This document shows positions 36,901 through 51,900 of a DNA stretch of 64,000 nucleotides, piece after piece. The stretch spans positions 9,076,501-9,140,500 of the forward strand of contig NC_071669.1 in the NCBI RefSeq assembly GCF_028554725.1, given 5' to 3'. The first letter of the stretch is position 1, and each line of letters begins with the position of its first letter. The stretch is from Zeugodacus cucurbitae (lineage: Eukaryota > Arthropoda > Insecta > Diptera > Tephritidae). The notes beneath the pieces are model-generated. The model had not been told where the DNA came from and ran no database searches. It saw only the letters and a program-made list of their open reading frames with translations. Made by a program: the position numbers and the translations under genes.

Positions 36901-39900
36901 AAACCGAACGATCAGAATCAATGGCTTGTATGGAAAATTTTCGCATTTGACGTGGTATCTTCACGAAATTTGACATGGATTACTGCTTAAGGTAATAATA
37001 TAATCTCCGAAGAAATTGTTCAGATCGGTTAACTATATAACCTTAATGTTTCTAGCAAACAACCCGGCTAAAAAGAATTGTAAAATGTTTTCTTTTTTTT
37101 TACTTACTTTTTCTTACGTCTTTAGATTTGCTTAAACACATAGTTACTAAAAGAAATGCACCTGTGAAGGGTATATTAGCTTCGTTACAGCCGAAGTTAA
37201 CGTTTTTTCTTGTTTTACCTAAGAACTATAAATTACTGCAATTTCGAAAATTTGATATTCTAAAAACTAGAAATACTCTTTATACTAGTGATAAAAAAAC
37301 TTTCAATCTGTCCAAAAAATAACGAATATAGCAATTACAATAAAGTTTTAAAATTATACCTCTATTGGATATGAAAATTAAACAATTCAACTATCTAATG
37401 TGTCAATCAATGCTTTTTGGCAAACAACCAAGGTATAAACCAACGTCAATGCTATAAAATTATGCGATTATACAATTATAAATGGGAGCAAAGACAGTTA
37501 AATGCAACACCATTAACAACAGTTACAATGCAGGCACAATTGAATGCAGAAGAAGCAGACAAAATCAAATACGAACAAAATAAGCGCAAATCACTTGTAG
37601 GAAGTACACACATTTAAGGTAAAGGTAATTTAGCATGGCAAAAGTTATGCGAGAGTTAAATTTCAATTGTGTCATTAGATGAATGGATACATAAAATTAC
37701 CCACACTTCACTGGTTGTAATGGCAGGGGGAAAAGATGAAGTGAAAATATGACAAAATAAAATTCAGTGCCAGTGATGTTGTTTGCTTTTGTTTTTTTTT
37801 TATTTTATTTTTATAAGTAGTTCACGAAAATTGCACCGCACCCACTTTGAATGCTGCTAACAACAAAAGGTTATAAGGCAGAAAATAGATATATTTTTGT
37901 AAAACTGTGTTTACTATGATCGTGACAAAGGGCGCAGCTGGTAAGCTGGCGCCGGCGTTAGGAGCTGATTGTTATTACATTACAGTTACTCAATAACAAA
38001 ATTCACATACATTAAATTTTATATATTTATTTAAGTGGAGGAAGTAGAATAGTAAATGGCAGAAAGTTATAATGTGGAACGGTAGTTTGAGTATATTATA
38101 AATCGGTCGAGAATTACAAGGCTTGCAGATAGGCAGATGTGATTCTGATTTTATAGGATAGACTACTGATTATTAAGATATTTCAGTAAAAGTTTTAGCA
38201 ACTTGGTTTTCGCTTAGGCATTTTTATATTAAATAATTCGTATGTGTTATAAGAGGTCATTGAGAACTATAAATAGTGGGATCTAGATTTTTAGTAAAAA
38301 GTTAAGAGTAATAAAAAATGATTTTTTTTTTTTAAATTTAGTTGATATATAATTTTTTTGAAATTTCAAATTTTTTTTTCGAAAATTCAAAATTTTTTTT
38401 TCGAAAATTCAAAATTTTTTCCAAATTTTTTTATTCGAAAATTCAAAATTTCTTTCGAAATTTCAAAAAAATGGTTCGAAAATTTCAATTTTTTTTCAAA
38501 AATTTTCCAGAATAAAGTTTGTTTTATTCAAAAGTAAAAACGTTAAACTAATCACTGCCAAAATTTTACGCAGATAGCTTTGAAATACAATGTGTTATAA
38601 AACCACAGTCATCGGGTATAAACTACCAACTTTTAATAAGTTTTAAGATTTTTCGACGTTTAAACTGAAAATCATATTTGAAAAAATACATTTAAGAAAC
38701 TGCAAGCTAATAGCTCTAAGATGTTGAAAATTTCATGAATATATCTTTTAAATCAGTAAAGTTTTTGATACTTGAATAAAGGTCTTTGATATAGAAACTT
38801 TTCAAAAATTGCGAATTTTCTCGAGATATGATGTTTATGTGTTTATGAGTTCAGGGGCAAAGGAGACTGAAGACAATGTAAAATCAGAAAACAAATTCAA
38901 AAATAGCTAAACGAAAATATTTATAAATAAGTTATTTTTGGCGATAAGTTAAGTAGCTGGCGCCGATAGGCTTTTTGAAATAATATTAGAATCATACTCC
39001 AATCGATTAGTTGAAATTATGAGTTTAATTTAAGATGAAACTTCTGAAATATCATCGAAATATATATCTATATGATTTATCAAACCCTACATTTATCGCC
39101 TATAACATAAAAGTAAATCGGTCAAACATTTAGCAAAGGTAAATACGCAAAAGTTCAATATCAAGGTGAGTTGAGGCCAAATGCGGGCTAACAAACCGTA
39201 AATCAAAAGCACCATTTATTGGCATATGTGGATTTCACTCCAAAATTATGCTAATTACATTACAAATCGGGCAAGAGTTGAAGAGGTGTCACGCATGGTT
39301 AGTTACCCATTCAGTGAAAGACAAGCCAACGCACATATCCGCCCTCACTTGTCAAACGTTGTGTGTAGTCTATATACAAATAGAGGATTGAATTAAATTT
39401 TAGGCTACAGGTGAGTGAGCATTTGGTTCGGTCAATAGGCTTTAGGGAGTGTGTGTTCGTGTAAAGTAGAGCATAAAAACAGGCGAGAGCGGCAGATAGA
39501 ACATGTTATATAGGGAAATATTGTTTCGAAAAAAAAATTAAGGCACATTAATATTTATAAATTAATACAATTTTAACAAAAAAAACAAATTTAAAAAATA
39601 AAAGAAACTCGGCCTAAACCTTCCAGTATATAATACAATTTTTCGCTAATATTTACAAACTAAAAACAAAAAATTGTTTTATGGTCTGCGCCCGATTTCC
39701 ATTGCAAGTACTCATTGACGAAGTGATATCACACACTGCATACTCACAATAATCGACAATCACTATTTCCTTTTGTGCTAATTCGCGCGTATGAACTCAT
39801 ATATATATTGACATTTTTGTACTGTCTGTCACTCATGCTTACAATTTAGTAACTAGCAAAAATGGCGTGGTACGCATGCGGCGGTGTTTGTGCCTTGAAT

Positions 39901-42900
39901 TATGTCAAAGACATGCGCAACCATTTGCAGTGCAGAGTTTACATGATTTTTATTATTTGTAATTGTACTATTTATTTTGATTTGCATTTAAGCAAAGAGG
40001 GCATTGCACGAGTACTCACACTTTTCATAACCTTTACAGCTTTGCTGTTGTTCTTTTTTTCGGTTTTTTCTTGGCAATGTAAATGACAGGTTAATTTAAA
40101 ACCGGAACACAGCTGTTAAACTTTTGCTATACCTTGTAATTAATTTAATTTCCTATGTTTATTTTAACGTTTATAAATCTTGTTGGCTTTGTTTAAGTTC
40201 AAGTACGTGAGTACATTATTTGTATGTGCTTTAAATGAAGTGATACATTTTTGAAAAGTCGTCGTGGTTGCTAGTTAGTATAGCTGCAAATGAACAAATT
40301 TAAAACATTGAAAATTTCATGAAAATGTACGTTATGTTAGTGAAATTGTAGACTTTTGAAAAAAGATCTTTGTTTTAAAGATTTTTTCAAATTCGTAATT
40401 TTTTTCGAGATATCGAGAGATAGAAAAAAAAAGAAAAATTCTCCAAAAAAATTTTCGGCGCAGCCAGAATCGAACCTGATGAATGGAGGGTACGATGGAA
40501 TAGCGAACTTTGGCCAGCTAATTCAAGGCGAATATGCGGTGCGATTTATCAAAACCCAAAGTATAAGATGACTAAAATGGATGACTCAAGAGCCCAAAAA
40601 AAGGTATTGGACACGAAAGCATTCATCGGCAGAACAAGAAGAATCTGAAGAAGCTCCGACTGGGAAACTAGGGAGAGACCGCAAAAGACAAAGTAGCTTG
40701 GAGACGTAGAGCCAAATGATGATGATGATCGATAGATATTTATTTTATTGGTAGAAGAAACCAGAAATTTATACGATAGATACAAAGCATGTAAGTAATT
40801 TGAATATGATAAACCTGACGAGAATTACAAGATTACTAGAGAGCGTGTTAAGAAAAAAGTATGCTTATGTTTTGAGTAGGTAGCTATGGATATTTCAAAA
40901 AATATATTTTTCAAAAATTCAAAAATTTTTTTGGAATATAATAAGTTATAGGATACATATGTGGAGGGTTTAATTTGCTTACTTTTCACGTTTGGTAAAT
41001 TTTTGCTGTTTTTAAACGTTTTTCACGTTTTAAAAACTGCAAGTTATGGACTTTAGGAGGTTAAAAGTTTCACAAAAATATAATTTGAATTGGAGAATGT
41101 ATAGAACTTTGAATTTAGGTTAGGTTATATTTTGCCTGATCTTTAGCACGAATGCGATGTCGATTATTAAATTATCGATAATATTTATGTCAGAGAACTT
41201 CACTTAAACATCTATATGGATGGCTCGAAAATGGATGATAGAGTTGGTGCAGGGATATACTGTTCGGAGTTAGGCTTAAAACATTGAATGAACCGGAACA
41301 TTGCAGTATATTTCAGGCATACGTGTTTGCTATTGGGAAAGCCGCGGAGCTAGCTTTCAACGCACCAACTCTAAATTAAATGTCTACGTAGACAGCCAAG
41401 CAGCAATGAAGGTAATAACCTCGTTTCGAATAGTGCCCAAAAGTGTTTTGAGAAGCAGTGGAGAGTGTCGCCAGAAATATCCGGCAACACTTCTACTGGG
41501 TGCGAGACCACAAGGGCATCGAAAGCAACGAAATCGTAGACAGGATTGCCAAGATTGGTGTACAGCTGTCACCCAAAAACGTGATCGACATTGGCATACC
41601 CATGCATTGTCTGTACGACGATATATACAGCTGCGTGGCAAGTAGAAGCAAAACGCGTTGGAAGAATTTGTGAAAAGAGGTACATTGAAAATACACAACT
41701 TTCCTACTAGCACTCGATAGAAAAGGGCGTAGGTCATCGGTTGGCATGCTCACTGCTCACAGTCTAGTAGCGGCGCACGCATACAAAATGGGGTTGTCAG
41801 ATCGGGAGGAATGCAGAAAGTGCCAAGAGCAGTGCACCAAAGAAACAGCTGAGCATCTCTTGTGCGTTTGTCCTGCGCTAGCAAGACAACGCTTTAGGTT
41901 TCTAAGGGCCCCGAAGTACGATAAGTTGGAGGAGGCCTCATAATCTCTTAAAATTCGCGACAAGCGCTGGCATCTTAAACGATGGCTACTACTCAGGTAG
42001 TACGCAACGGCCTCCATCTGGTATCGCTAACCTAACATAACCTATGTCAGTGAACTGAATCGAAACCGATCATCTACACTATGAAAAGAAGTTGAATGAG
42101 TTTTATCAGGTCGATCTGGTGAACTCGGTTCTACTTAGCTGATGGTAGAATAGGTTATAAAGAAGAAGTTACTCTTTATGGATATTTGGAAAATAAGATT
42201 AAAGTAGTTAGGGAGGACTCGAACAACTTTGCTTCGGCGTTTTTTGTACATTGAAGTTTTTTTTTTATAACAGCGGTTACAAATGTCGATGAGCCTCAGC
42301 CGCACTTTTCTTGGTATTAAAAAAGAAAAGAAAAATTTCCCGCAAATGTCGAGAATTCGGCTCAAAAAGTGACATTTTCAGTTGAGAATAAGTTTGGGAT
42401 GCAAACAGATCTTTACAAATATTTAGTTGGATTAATGTTGACACAAATGTCCAAGATTGATATAAAACGATTAAATCGATTTAATCGACCAGTGCTTGAC
42501 CCTAGAGACATCTATTGGAAAACGGCGGAAAAGCGGCAAAGTTGTAGATCTAATATATCTATATTCAGTTGAACTTCCCTAACTCGAACTCTTGAATTGG
42601 CAGTAGAAGTCAAATTTCATATAAATTACCTTCCGCAACTCCAAAGTCTCTTTGATTCGAAGTTGTTTTGTGGATTATAATGTATAGGGATTCGAGTTAA
42701 GGAAGTTCTACTGTAAATTTTTAATGTTTTGGAACCTGGATTAAAAAGGAGGCATGGCAGACAGAAAACTACATATGATGCTTATAGGAAAAAGTGGCCC
42801 GAGAGAACATGTTGTGGCGCTGAAAATTTCATGGCGCTTATTATAGTGTGAAGGTCTAAAACTAGTCCAAGGATGATAAGAAGAGCAGAGAGCGGTATTT

Positions 42901-45900
42901 GACTCAAATTATCATTTATACTGTTCCCATGCCCCATTGATACGAATGTCAATGTATGAGATTTTTAAAATAATAATTACCGTTATATGTGCATAATGTA
43001 ATTTGTTGCAACGAGCGCTATATCATTATTCGAAAAAAAAATCGTTTTTCTTTTAAAACCTCTTAAGTCAACGAGGTCACATTTTACTCCAAAACACCAT
43101 GCATTCAAGGACAAAGCAAAATAACACCTACCTTTTAATTAAGCGGAAAAAATATTTCAAAAAGTCGCAGCGAAAAAGAAATAATATCAACATAAATAAT
43201 ACAACTAAATAAACCTGTAATTACAGTGGCAGAGAGCGAGGAGGTTGCAATGACAAACGAGTTTGCAATAAATTAAAAGCTAATATATTTCACTTTAATG
43301 TATGTATATATATAAAGAAAAAAATATATATATGCATAAATTGGGACGAAGAGACGCTGAATTCCCAACTTAATTTTTCAGAATTCATCAGAAAACGCAT
43401 TATTATTGGTTTCGGTAGGTTGCTAATACCAATATGTTTGTATGTATATATACAAGCTCACCAGCAATAGTCACACGACCATTCATTCATGTCGTCAGCA
43501 AGTCAAATGTACATTTCTATATATAAACTCATATGTATATTTAGTTGAGTACTATGCAAATTATCTATTTATTTAACTTTAGTATAAGAACCATGGAAAT
43601 GTGCTGCTAAATGAAAGGTCGCACATTGTCGATATGCCAAACACGTTCTTCAATGCCAGCACAAAGCTAGTACGCACACACATATTTATACATATACAGA
43701 CAGACATATTTTCGAAAATATAGGTACGTCCGTAAAACGCAGTGAGTCAAGGGGATATGCAGCCGTAAATCCAAGGCAACCACAGTCCATTGAAAGCGTT
43801 TAATGTTAAGCACAAAGCTAAATACAAGTTCTACAAAATGTGTACTGTTGACTGGTGTGAGCAGCAACGCTTTGCACCGATTGCAGATGGTAAAAACTCC
43901 TTTTCAATGCAATTTCAAAAGTGGCACTTTTAATTTTTATACACATTTTGCTTTCATCTTTCTCGCAGCAAATCATATTGTCCGAGATGCTTTTCATTCT
44001 TTCGTTGACTTTTATGCAAATGTGCTAATTACGAAGGTAAATAAAAGCCGTAATATTATGGGCGAAAAAGTCACGCATTGTACGAGTATTTGTGTATGTG
44101 AGTTCGTATGGAACTTACAGCGATTTCGAAGATAAATATAAAGTTCAAAAACCCCAACTAAAGTTACTGCGTACAGCAGAATAAGTGGACAAGTAACAAT
44201 TACTTGTTAAAATTCTTTATGAATAATTAATAAATTTGAAGACAATTGCGCTCAAGAAAGACCGACAACTCAGTAGTGACGTTTGAGAGTAGATTTTGTT
44301 AGATATTAGAAAAAACAGCTGACTATTAACTCAGAGCTATTTAATATAGCTATATATGGAAAGACACAAGAAGAGTGAGAGAAGGTCACTGTCTAATTGG
44401 AAGACACGCCTATGGACTGGGGATACCATACAATGAATGTAGAAGCTGCCAAGAAGTAGAAGAAGAAGAGACTGCTGTAGGAAAATAATAGCAACAATCG
44501 AACACGGCTTTCTCGACGATATCTCGGAGGTGCAACACAAGCAACTTTTTAGTTGATCAACTTCATATAGATTCACATTTGGCCTCCTAAAGTCCTAGGT
44601 GCGTCGTCTGAAATCCATTATATGTACCTACCTACCCTACTTTACTATATACTATAGATCTCAGGACTACACTATACCATATAATATATTATCTCAGGAA
44701 CGATTGAGCTCTCTCGTTAACAGTCAGTTCTCAGTTGACAATAAAATCTAACGATCCACAATCTATTAGATCCGCAATAGAAACTAAAAGTAGCTGGAAT
44801 TATAATAACTTCTTGAAAAATCCATCAGCCGTTCATAGGCGCCTGGTATGACCCTCAATTTGTCGAAGAATATCCAATAAAACTCCACAAGAATTAAAAT
44901 ATTGTATGTGTTATTCACTGAACATAAAAGGTACTGACATCCTAATATTTTAGGAGCAAATAACAATACGAGGTTACTAGAGCTGTAACAAAAATCTTCC
45001 GAGTCCTTAAATACCTTACAACTATGCATGGAGTCGAATTAGCTTCTGCTTGGCAGAGCTGGTTCCACGTCACACTCTTCATGAGAGAGTCATCGTGGTT
45101 ATTCTCAAAAGTTCTCTGCTCATGAAAACGATTTTGAACATGTCTCGCCTGTTAAGCTATGATAGAACTAGACATGTTTTGAAATAATTCTTGAGTTCTA
45201 GCTCTCTTCATGAGATGGTCATCGTTGTTACTCCTAAGAGTTCTCCACTAGAGGAAACAATTTCGAACATGTCTCGTCCGTCAAGTTATGATAGATCTAG
45301 ATATCTTCTGAAACAATTCTTGAGAATTTTTGTTTCAAGTTATTGGAACTTTTTCAGATAAGTTATTGATAAGCCGAACATTATTTTAACTAGCGCCACG
45401 TATCCCTCCTTCTGGCAGTTTGGCGCCAATTGGTTATACCAAGCGAAGTCAGGTCTCTCTCCACCTGGTCCTTCCATCGGAGTGGAGGTCTCCCTCTTCC
45501 TCGGCTTCCACCAGCGGGTACTGCATCGAATACTTTCAGAGCTGAAGCACTTTCATCCATTCGAACAACATGACCTAGCCAGCGTAACCGCTGTCTTTTT
45601 ATTCGCTGGACTATGTCTATGTCATCGAATAACACATACAGTTCATCGTTCCATCGTCTGCGGTATTCGCCGTCTAGTGCCGTCTCATCGGATGTTGACA
45701 TCGTCCACGCTTCTGCACCGTAAAGAAGGACGGGAATGATGAGAGACTTGTAGAGTTTGGTTTTTGTTCGTCGAGAGAGGACTTTACTTTTCAATTGCCT
45801 ACTTAGTCCATAGCAACACCTGTTGGCAAGAGTGATTCTGAGTTGGATTTTCAGGCTGACATTGTTATTGCTGTTAATGCTGGTTCCCAGGTAGACGAAA

Positions 45901-48900
45901 TTATCTACAACTTCAAAGTTATGACTGTCAACAGTCAACAGTTATAACTAGCATATACCAATATAACAAATACAGGGATCATCTAGATAAATATAAATTA
46001 TAAGTCCGTAGACCAAGAATGACGATCAAATCTGGAAAGGACTACGGATGAAGATCAATAATTTAATTGATTTACAATAGGAGTTTCTCTCACAAGATCA
46101 TTGAAGTGTATTAGAAAACCTGCTAAGAGCCCAAGTTAACAAATTTTATTCAAAGGGGCAGAAACACCTACAACGTCTGAAAACTGTGCTCCCGCATATG
46201 ACTTAACTACCGGAAAATATTGTGCTCTCGTTTTCTACCAACATGCAGCCTATAAATACAAATTTGCATACGAAACTAATTTACAGTAAACGACCACAAA
46301 TAAGGCTTACAAATTATGCGTAGCCAACAACAGAAGTAACAAAGTAAATATATAGCCAATACGGCCAAAATATGGTGAAAATAGGTTTGTATTTATGAAA
46401 TAAATAGATTTACGGTAAGCAATGACAACCAGGCAATAAAAATTAAAACAATCATAAAAAATAAATATAACCATAACAACAAACAACGGACGAATTGTTG
46501 ACAAGCAAACAATAAACGCTGAGTAAAATACTTTAAAAGAGTGAAATGAGTGAAAAGTCACTCCTTGAGTAGAGTTGTTAAACAGAAAATAAAAATTCTG
46601 AGTGTAATTTGAAGTGAGAGTTATTGGAAATTTCTTTGAAATAGTTATTAACTCAAATCATTATAGACGAAATACAATGAAGCATATGGAAACTAAATAA
46701 ATTTGAATAAAAAAAACACATAAATTTGTATTTCCACTCGTAAAATGCTCACAGCTGATTGGAAGTCAATTGAGCGTAGCGGAAAGCATGTAAGTAAATG
46801 AGAGCGTGTTTGAGTGCAATGCTGAGCGTTGACTGTAAATGCTTCACTACTCGCCGGGCAAACAGATCAAATTCGGCGCTGGTGGCTTACGGTGGCGTGT
46901 GGCTCGACTTGCGGTGTGATTGACGAGTATATATTTTGTTTGCCAGCAAAGTATTTAATTTGGCAAGTGAACAATTTTAATAGCGCGCAGTGGCAGGCAA
47001 ACATCGTTAAAGATCATAAGACCAACGGGGACTGTGTTGGATAAAACATCAGTTTTCGGTATAAAAATTGTTTTGTAAAACTATACAGTTATATATAAAG
47101 TATAGTTTATGAGTTAGAGTGTATCTTGGTACAAGTGACCTGTGTCGTAATACAAATTATATTTGAATTTTAACCAAATCATCTCGAGCATTACCCAACT
47201 AATATGATTAAAAGCTAAAATATATATTTCTGTGTCAAATAAATAAATATCAATCAAATTTTAGTGTTACGTTGCTAAATTAGACCACAATATGCGGTGA
47301 CCTCGAAAAGCGTAACAAATCATTTGTGCAAGTGTTGAAAAAATAATCGCATCAAATTTGAAACTGCAACGAATTAAAAGGCGCAAACGCCTATTTTGGA
47401 ATTCACCATTAGTTGCGATTTGCATGGCAAAGCTATTATTAACCTTGAAAAGGTTCAATCGCGTATATTTCGTATTCAAATTTAAAACAGTTTCGTTGTG
47501 GAAAAAGAAATAAGAAAAGTAAAATGAAGAAATGGTAACAAATGAAGTGTTGAAATAAAATAAAATAAAAATAAAATAAAATAGAATAAAAAAATAAAAT
47601 AAAATAAAATAAAATAATATAAAATAAAATAAAATTAGAATAAAATAAAATAAAATAAAATAAAATAAAATAAAATAAAATAAAAATAAAAAAAATAATA
47701 TAAAATAAAATAAAATAAAATAAATAAATAAAATAAAAATGAAGAAATGGTAACAAATGAAGTGTTAACGCGCAACAAATCAATAAGAGATCATATTTGG
47801 AAAGGCATACAATGAAATTGAAATAAAATAAAATAAAAATAAAATAAAATAATATAAAATAAAAATAAAATATAAAATAAAATAAAATAAAAATAAAAAA
47901 TAAAGTAAAATAAAATAAAATAATATAAAATAAAATTAAATTAAAATAAAATAATATAAAATAAAATAAAATAAAAAAATTAAAAATAAAATAAAATAAA
48001 ACAAAATAAAATAAAATAAATTAAAATAAAATAAATAAATAAAATAAAATAAAAAAAATAAAATAAAATAAAAATAAATTAAAATAAAATAAATAAAATA
48101 AAAATAAATTAAAATAAAATAAAATAATATAAAGTAAAATAAAAATAAATTAAAATAAAATAAAAATAAATTAAAATAAAATAAAATAATATAAAGTAAA
48201 ATAAAAATAAATTAAAATAAAATAAAATAAAATAAAGTAAAATAAAATAAAATAAAACAAAATAATTAAAATAAAATAAAACAAAACAAAATAAAATAAA
48301 ATAAAATAAAAAATAAATTAAATTAAAATTAATAATTAATAAAAAATGTAAATGTGTGTGAAAAAATAATAAGAAATTAATATTTTTTCTCAAGAAATAA
48401 ATATAACCGACTTTAATAATGAATATGAGATGAAAGTGAGAGAAATATGAGATTCCAGTTCTATTTGTAGACAGATCTCATAATATATTCCAAGTGAATG
48501 AGATGATGCCTCAATTGTTTTGAAAAGAAAAAAAAGAGTTCTGGATGAGTTTTGTGTTTTTTGAAATTGCAACGTTTTTGTGGATAATCGTGGATATCTC
48601 ATATTTTCATAAAAATTTCATTAAGCTACCCATAGGTTTCAAAGTTGTTACAATTTACGAACGTGTGGGTCTAAGGAACTTATTTTTGGAACAGACTGAT
48701 ATCGGTTTTGAAATTATTACAGAAAAACATTCAAAACCTAGAGACTTTTGTGAGTTTTTCAAATATCAATTAATTTTTGTCAGTTTGAAGCATTCAAAAT
48801 ATGTATCTTCATTATCAAATATTAAAAAAAAAATTAAAAAACTTTTTTTTATCCAGAAAGTCATACATATATAAATTATAATATATATAACAGGCCTGTA

Positions 48901-51900
48901 ACAATTCATTATTTTTCCAATAGATGATTTTTTATATAAAATTATAATAAATAAATAATAAAAAAATTAAATATAAATTTAAAAAATATTTCTCAACAAA
49001 AATGTACTTAACAAATTCAATTCATCGGCTAATTATATGTTTAAATTCCCTTCAAAATATACACAAGTTAAATAAAAATAATGCCTAAATGATTAGAAAA
49101 CGAATTCATTAATTGCGGTTACATTTCAAACAACACCAATTCACACAAAAGTATTCAAGCTGGTCAGTCAAACAAACAAAAAAAGATCGATTGTGGCTGA
49201 ATAAAATAAATAAAATCGACAATAAAAGATAGAAACAATAAAAACGAGCTGAAATTCAAGGCCATAAAGAGGAGTTGCTGATGCTGCGTCTGATGCCGCT
49301 ACTTATTAATTAGTTATCTGTGAAGTTGTTGCTGTTGCTTCAATTCACACAGTCACTTTTCTCTGCTGCATATCATCTTATGTTTACCTTCTTTATCATC
49401 TTCATTTTCTACCAGATTTCAGCTACCTGTGCGCATTCACTTCATTCTTTGCCTCATACAAAGTTTATGAACTAAGCGGCTGTCAGCTTTCAGTGTATTT
49501 GTTGTGTAGTGAACGAGTTGAATAACCGTCTGTTAAATGTAGTGAGTGTTGTGCGATGTGCTGTGACTGTATAGGCAATACCTTGTAGACATTCAATATC
49601 ATGTTCCATAAAAGAATAAACTAAATAGTGACATTGTGAATAAAGAACTTCAAGAATGTGCGCTCACAGGTGTGTGTAGTGTCGTGAAAGTGCTAAGCGA
49701 GTTATTGTTCAAGTCGTCGAAAGCAAAAGAAATGCCAACATTTTGTTCTAAAAAGTGAAATTTCAACGGAAACGAGCTAAACACTAAACTTTGCGGAGAA
49801 TAAATATAATTTGCAGAACTAAAGACACGCAATATTCGTTGGTGTTGGAAGACTAAAAAGGTAATGGAAATTAGTTAAGTAATTAGTGGAGTATAATTGC
49901 TTTAGTTATATAAGCTGCTTTTGTTTACAAAATACAACTCAGTAGTGATATTCTTTCATAGCGATGGATTTAACGTAGAAGAGTATAAACTAAGGCTCAA
50001 CTAACACCGATTTAGTCAAGACGTCTTTTCTTGTCTGACTCTAGCTTCATATGCGACATCCCCACACAGAAGACGACGAGACAAAAAACGCATTCTCGCT
50101 TGGTGTGGGCTAGAAAACAAAAGGGTTTTTGTGTCTCATTAGTCACAGACGTTTTTGTCTAATCCGGTGTGGGTTGAGCCTAAGTTCGCCTAAGTTCTGC
50201 TTTTCATACTTTTAAATTCAGTGTAATAACGACAATGTTTGACGGAAGAATAATTATAACAATTTGAATTAAAAAATCTTCGTTCATAGTTAAGTTAGTT
50301 GCCTAATATCAATTATGACCTTAGCAGAAAATTCTGGAATTGTTAGGGTTTTTATACAATTTTTGGTCTAGAACCCATTACCGAACTGTAGAATTAAACA
50401 TTATCATATACCTACATCTTGAGAACACTGTTTAGTGATCTATCGAAAAACCGATTTTGGTAGAGCATACTTTTCGAACTTTCTTTCAAATTACAATAAG
50501 TTATCTTATTATTTTCATATATATTTCAAGATTGTTACAGTATCCGACTCATATGAGTAAAATATGGAGTATTTCAGTGACAATAGTTTCAGAAAGTTAT
50601 TTTTGAAACAGATTCTGAGTTTTGAAAATACATTTTTCTAAGCAAAAAACCCCTGAGATCAATTTAAATGTATAGAAATGTAAAATAAATTTGATTATGT
50701 CTACGCTAAATTTTTGATAGTGATAAATTTCTAATAGAGTTTTCATAGGAAAGTGTGATATTTATTAAAAATCTTCCTTCAGAGCTTCATTTGACTTTGA
50801 ACCCAGATATAATATATTATATATAAAAAGTATTAAAGAACTGACTGAGAGACTTTAATACTATTCGATGAGTAGTGGTTTAAATTTTCGATTAAAAGTA
50901 TCCAATAAAATATTATATCCAAATATAATTCGACCCTTCGAAGTTGATTTAAAACTCGTTGAATTATTTATTGATCATAAAAGCTCAGGATGACCACCAA
51001 AAAAAGAACGAAGCACGACCAAGAATATGATTTAAAAGATTCTTTGAAGTTAATTTAACAGTCATTGAATCTGTTTTTGTCGTAAAATCTCAAAATGACC
51101 ACCAACATAGAGAACGACCAAGAATGTGATCTAGACATATATTAAATTGAAGCTCAGTACTAATACTGCTTATTTGAGAAAAGAAAGGTGGCGATCTCTC
51201 ATTTGGAACCAAAAAACATAATTCAAATAGTTTTGTGGTATGCTCATAAACTGAACTGAACTGGAAACCAATTGTGAACTCTTCGACCAAATTTGTGAAA
51301 GTAATATAATACATATATACATATTTCCAACTGATATTCAAAATGACTAAAAATATTTTTCTGCTCTTAATCGGAATATTAAATATAGAATACAATATAA
51401 AATAGAAGTGGGAGATTCCAGCTTTGGTAGAACTAAATACTTGAAAAATCAAAACACAAGAATCCAAACTCAGCCACGCCAATACAATAAAAACACCAAA
51501 ACAGCATGACATTATAGTTTATCTCCTCTAAATAACCCCCATAAGAGCATCATTTCAATTGCATTTCCAACATCCCAACCGATTTGTAATGTTATCCTAC
51601 ACATCAATAATAACCACAATATTGCGCAAGCAACAAATAAGGCAAACGATGGCATTAGTAACCCACTAAACCAAAATAAGGCAGCATGCTGTTGGCCTAC
51701 AATGCTGTATAACTACACCCCGCGCCGCGTACAAATTAAAAATAAATCGCAATGAAATAACAAATAATTACAAGTAATTTTCACAACTTTTCCAGCGACG
51801 ACAACGACGTAATCGACGGCTTTTAATGATAGTTGCAACAACAACAAAAAATACGCTAACAAGCAATTGCAGTGTAGCGAAAATAGTCAACAACAACAAT

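Noticed and set aside
36474..37215. Possibility that families A and B are LTR retrotransposon remnants
   Set aside because: No TG...CA ends, no primer-binding site or polypurine tract, no gag/pol. The terminal structure fits Helentron-like repeats better.
43803..44135. 110-codon plus-strand frame in the Bld10 intron
   Set aside because: No family resemblance, AT-rich and isolated; likely chance.
46829..47044. 71-codon frame in a GC-raised patch
   Set aside because: No homologous motif and no splice sites in phase; kept only as a note on base composition.
47439..48393. Long minus-strand frames rich in Phe, Ile, Leu and Tyr
   Set aside because: Translations of the (AAAAT)n array; not membrane proteins.
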